A stretch of 64,000 bases of DNA from Craspedostauros australis (taxonomy: Eukaryota; Bacillariophyta; Bacillariophyceae; Mastogloiales; Achnanthaceae). The notes beneath the pieces are model-generated. The model saw nothing but the letters and a program-made list of their open reading frames with translations, had not been told where the DNA came from and searched no databases. Position 1 is the stretch's first letter, and each line of letters opens with the position of its first letter. Positions 62,601-64,000 of this stretch are shown piece after piece. The DNA is taken from NCBI GenBank assembly GCA_026770025.1, contig JAMXDE010000009.1:2634262-2698261 (forward strand), given 5' to 3'. Made by a program: the position numbers and the translations under genes.

Positions 62601-64000
62601 TCTACTACCGGGTTGACAACCCCACCTTCCCCAGCCAGTCCAAGGAGCGCAGTGGACGCTGGGCCGGTCCCTGCCTTCACAAAGGCGATGATCTTACCTT
62701 CTGGGTCCTCGACGACGAGACCCAGCGACTTCTTCCTCGGTCTGCCATCCGACCTGCCGACCACTCTGCCACCCGCAATCTTCGTGCGGACTTCCCCTTC
62801 CCCATTGTTGGGGAGGACGATGGCTCTGATGCCATGAATGTGGCGAATGGGGAGCCAGACGACGACATCTCCGTCCCTCCTGACTCCAACCCCATCGTAC
62901 ACTCCCTCGCCGATTCCATCCTGGCTGACCGCCGCGGCACAGACCCTGAAACAGTGGGGAATGCCAAGGTCCACATCCCGAAGTTCTCTCCCGAGGATCT
63001 CGTTGGGATGACCTTCATCCACGAGAAGGATGGCCAGCAAGTCAAAGCGGAGGTGGTGCAAAAGGTCAATGACCTTGACGCAGCCAACCACCAACGCATC
63101 AAGATGCTACTCGCACTGGCTGATGGGGAGACGCATGACCTCATCTCCTACGTTGAGCTCGCCGACATCATCGAACGGCAACAGGAGCACAACGACGACC
63201 CTGACGCCAAGTGGGAGTTCGACTCCATCATCGGACACGAGGGTCCTCTCTCATCTTCCTCTCCCTCCTACAAGGGATCAAGCTTCAACGTCATCGTGAA
63301 ATGGGGAGACGGCTCCACCTCCACCGAACCACTCTCCATCATGATTCAGGATGATCCCGTCTCTTGCGCTGCCTACGGCCGCCGCCACGAGCTGCTCGAC
63401 GAGCCTGGCTGGAAGCGCCTCAAGCGCCTCGCCATCCGAACCAACCGTCTCGAGCGACAAGTCCACGTCGCCAAGTCCAAGACCTTCAATCACGCCCCTA
63501 CCTTCCAGTTCGGTGTCCAAGTCCCTCGCAATCACAAGGAAGCGATGCGACTCGACGACAAGAACGGCAACACCCTCTGGGCCGATGCCGAGAAGAAGGA
63601 GATGGACCAACTCTTCGGGTACCACACCTTCAAGTCTCTTGGAAAAGGCGCCCCTGTCCCCTCCGGCTTCCAGAAGATCCGCCTCCAATGGGTCTATGCT
63701 GTGAAGCATGACCTCCGTCACAAGGCGCGCTGCGTCGCTGGCGGTCACCTCACCGACCCCTGCAAGGATGCATCCTACGCAGGTGTGGTCAGTCTTCGCT
63801 CTCTCCGCCTCTCCCTCCTCGCCGGCGAACTCAACGGCATCCCAACCTGGGTTGGAGACATCGGCAATGCGTATCTTGAGGCCTTCACTCAGGAACGCAT
63901 CTGCTTCATCGCTGGCGACGAATTCGGTGACTTCGCTGGTCATACCATGCAGATAGTCAAGGCACTCTACGGCCTGCGCACATCGGGCGCCCGCGATCCA
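59621..64000 (+). CDS. Ty1/copia Gag-Pol of a second lineage (element F), cut by right edge
   Basis: An open frame from the ATG at 59621 to the last base (1460 codons), so the RT end and RNase H lie outside. Start MSTPEMDLATLDHILGVIG; a Pro/Ser-rich linker; a helical capsid-like part (about 190-420); then a Lys/Gly-rich basic tail (KWRKNKGKGKAD, about 470) in place of zinc knuckles. Protease is VDSGANGGLAGDD (about 568). Integrase has the acidic triad in AMDTLF (about 823), MSDNAKAQIG (887) and EPEHQHQNGAERR (about 913). RT begins in the last 170 residues (LQWVYAVKHDLRHKARCVAGG, then GDIGNAYLEAFTQERICF, KALYGLRTSGAR). The integrase and RT wording differ much from element A (about 15 kb to the left), so this is a separate, probably older-diverged diatom copia lineage. 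No stop or frameshift seen, so it may be recent. Confidence 0.9.
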   Translation, partial: MSTPEMDLATLDHILGVIGIPSDSTPRDIIAHADIVSPLDLVSLTEDDLRSFQLRDEIDDGETIVAVLGVNHIRKILNLGKWYLTQAILDDNTWNDLDRTSFMAFTAEQNNPSLPSSHSHSTASSPIPSPMGMGHHTTPASAFRPVPEEPPHVNFAFDPSASVPDPAFPQPPVTPSMAPSSNFQGVHAMELPADYVKEFSKATKRESLSLPTLKDDKHFLTFMRTFETLSFSHGLNHHLDMDFMPAPKDEAFFASQNRYLFAVLTEHVKTSKSRRIIRAYKKSCDGRAAYADLVDSYTSGVVGETLSIKYRDTIVAFRLDQTWTKTREQFLDAWETKLDDIEELDDACVDEAVKQQWLRTAIGPDVDLTRAYTNVKSNSRQRHKQSRGFIKVGVSFEDLLEFVRDEAQSLDANQPRTTSRRKVNNAKTSGSAGKGNGKDYAKDDRRSIPNDEWREMSKDQRKAFLEAKGKWRKNKGKGKADSHRAANNAATSSGTTDTPSATPSAGNTDSSKAGDQSTAIDRLLAQTKSTSSSDDTPQLVYKGQTWRLANSTVVRYSFNKLVKDHSGSLVDSGANGGLAGDDVLVLCKTGHTADVSGIGDSAIANLDIGTVAGLIQTTEGPIIGKFHQYALYGKGKTIHSSNQLGAFGMDVNERPRNLPGGRQTIITPGGHIIPLAVRQGLSYMDMAKPTRSELDKYPHVDFTADDEWDPSSLDQEMNLDDVDDDDAAALQRRENNSTVLTAYTGARQADIADNPGSIIATRKPADYEALRPHFGWIPARRVRDTLRCTSQWYRTAERFSMRKHFKSRFPAANVDRLHETVAMDTLFSDTPAHDDGVPGHGGCTMLQVYVALDSRFTAGFPMPSESRISDTLRDFIRRHGAPDLLMSDNAKAQIGNKVMEILRQYHIRDHQSEPEHQHQNGAERRIQDIKRTTNGVMDRTGTPDRFWLICTLYVVDLFNHIAQVTAGSITPLQAAFGQRPDISKFLSYRWWQPVYYRVDNPTFPSQSKERSGRWAGPCLHKGDDLTFWVLDDETQRLLPRSAIRPADHSATRNLRADFPFPIVGEDDGSDAMNVANGEPDDDISVPPDSNPIVHSLADSILADRRGTDPETVGNAKVHIPKFSPEDLVGMTFIHEKDGQQVKAEVVQKVNDLDAANHQRIKMLLALADGETHDLISYVELADIIERQQEHNDDPDAKWEFDSIIGHEGPLSSSSPSYKGSSFNVIVKWGDGSTSTEPLSIMIQDDPVSCAAYGRRHELLDEPGWKRLKRLAIRTNRLERQVHVAKSKTFNHAPTFQFGVQVPRNHKEAMRLDDKNGNTLWADAEKKEMDQLFGYHTFKSLGKGAPVPSGFQKIRLQWVYAVKHDLRHKARCVAGGHLTDPCKDASYAGVVSLRSLRLSLLAGELNGIPTWVGDIGNAYLEAFTQERICFIAGDEFGDFAGHTMQIVKALYGLRTSGARDP

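Noticed and set aside
1-64000. tRNA and rRNA genes
   Set aside because: I scanned by eye for GGTTCGA-type B boxes with a paired acceptor stem and found none that fold; a tRNAscan run would be decisive.

Overview
The window looks like nuclear DNA of a diatom (stramenopile alga). Four things point that way. Genes have short GT-AG introns of about 215-310 bases. The acetylglutamate kinase has a signal peptide followed by an ADAFAP motif, the plastid-import signature of diatoms. Secreted proteins carry Pro-Thr-Ser spacer repeats. The Ty1/copia elements have diatom-like polyproteins. I do not assign a genus. All calls come from reading the sequence; no database search was run.

Left part (1-37 kb) is a gene-rich arm. 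In order: a STAND/AAA-type ATPase cut by the left edge (1-1507, minus); a muniscin-like endocytic adaptor with a mu-homology domain (3332-6244, plus, 3 exons); a two-repeat Myb protein (6602-8038, minus, 3 exons); a type II membrane sulfotransferase (8908-10212, plus); the ribosome biogenesis factor EBP2 (10364-11894, minus, 2 exons), divergent from plastid N-acetylglutamate kinase (12400-13416, plus); the topoisomerase VI A subunit SPO11-3/TOP6A (13923-15716, plus, 3 exons); a large secreted M11 (gametolysin-like) protein whose zinc site is degraded and whose tail has three Cys-rich modules on PTS spacers (17838-22415, plus, 4 exons); a secreted protein with two Cys-rich repeat halves (24293-26911, minus) lying between two ~700 bp direct repeats; a dynamin-like GTPase (28689-31024, plus, 2 exons); a broken thylakoid-lumen cyclophilin (31359-32108, minus); and a full-length STAND ATPase paralogous to the one at the left edge (32687-37000, minus).

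Right part (39.4-64 kb) is a retrotransposon graveyard. An intact, young Ty1/copia element (39504-47428; 799 bp LTRs with 3 differences; 6 bp target duplication TGAGTA; one 2074-residue gag-pol frame) sits inside the LTR of an older, decayed element in the opposite orientation (39421-50086). Next to it is a third, internally deleted element (50087-54459) that keeps an intact gag and two 681 bp LTRs but has lost most of pol. Fragments of further elements follow to about 55.8 kb, then a gene-poor stretch with tandem hairpin repeats (57.5 kb) and a possible transposase relic (58.4 kb). A different copia lineage, open from 59621, runs off the right edge.

The host genes do not form one pathway; they are ordinary housekeeping and surface-protein genes. 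The least explained items are: an unrecognised folded region plus acidic repeats between Gag and protease of the young copia; a palindrome at the primer-binding position shared by two copia elements; a cluster of perfect hairpins upstream of the GTPase; and the M11 protein with a lost catalytic motif.
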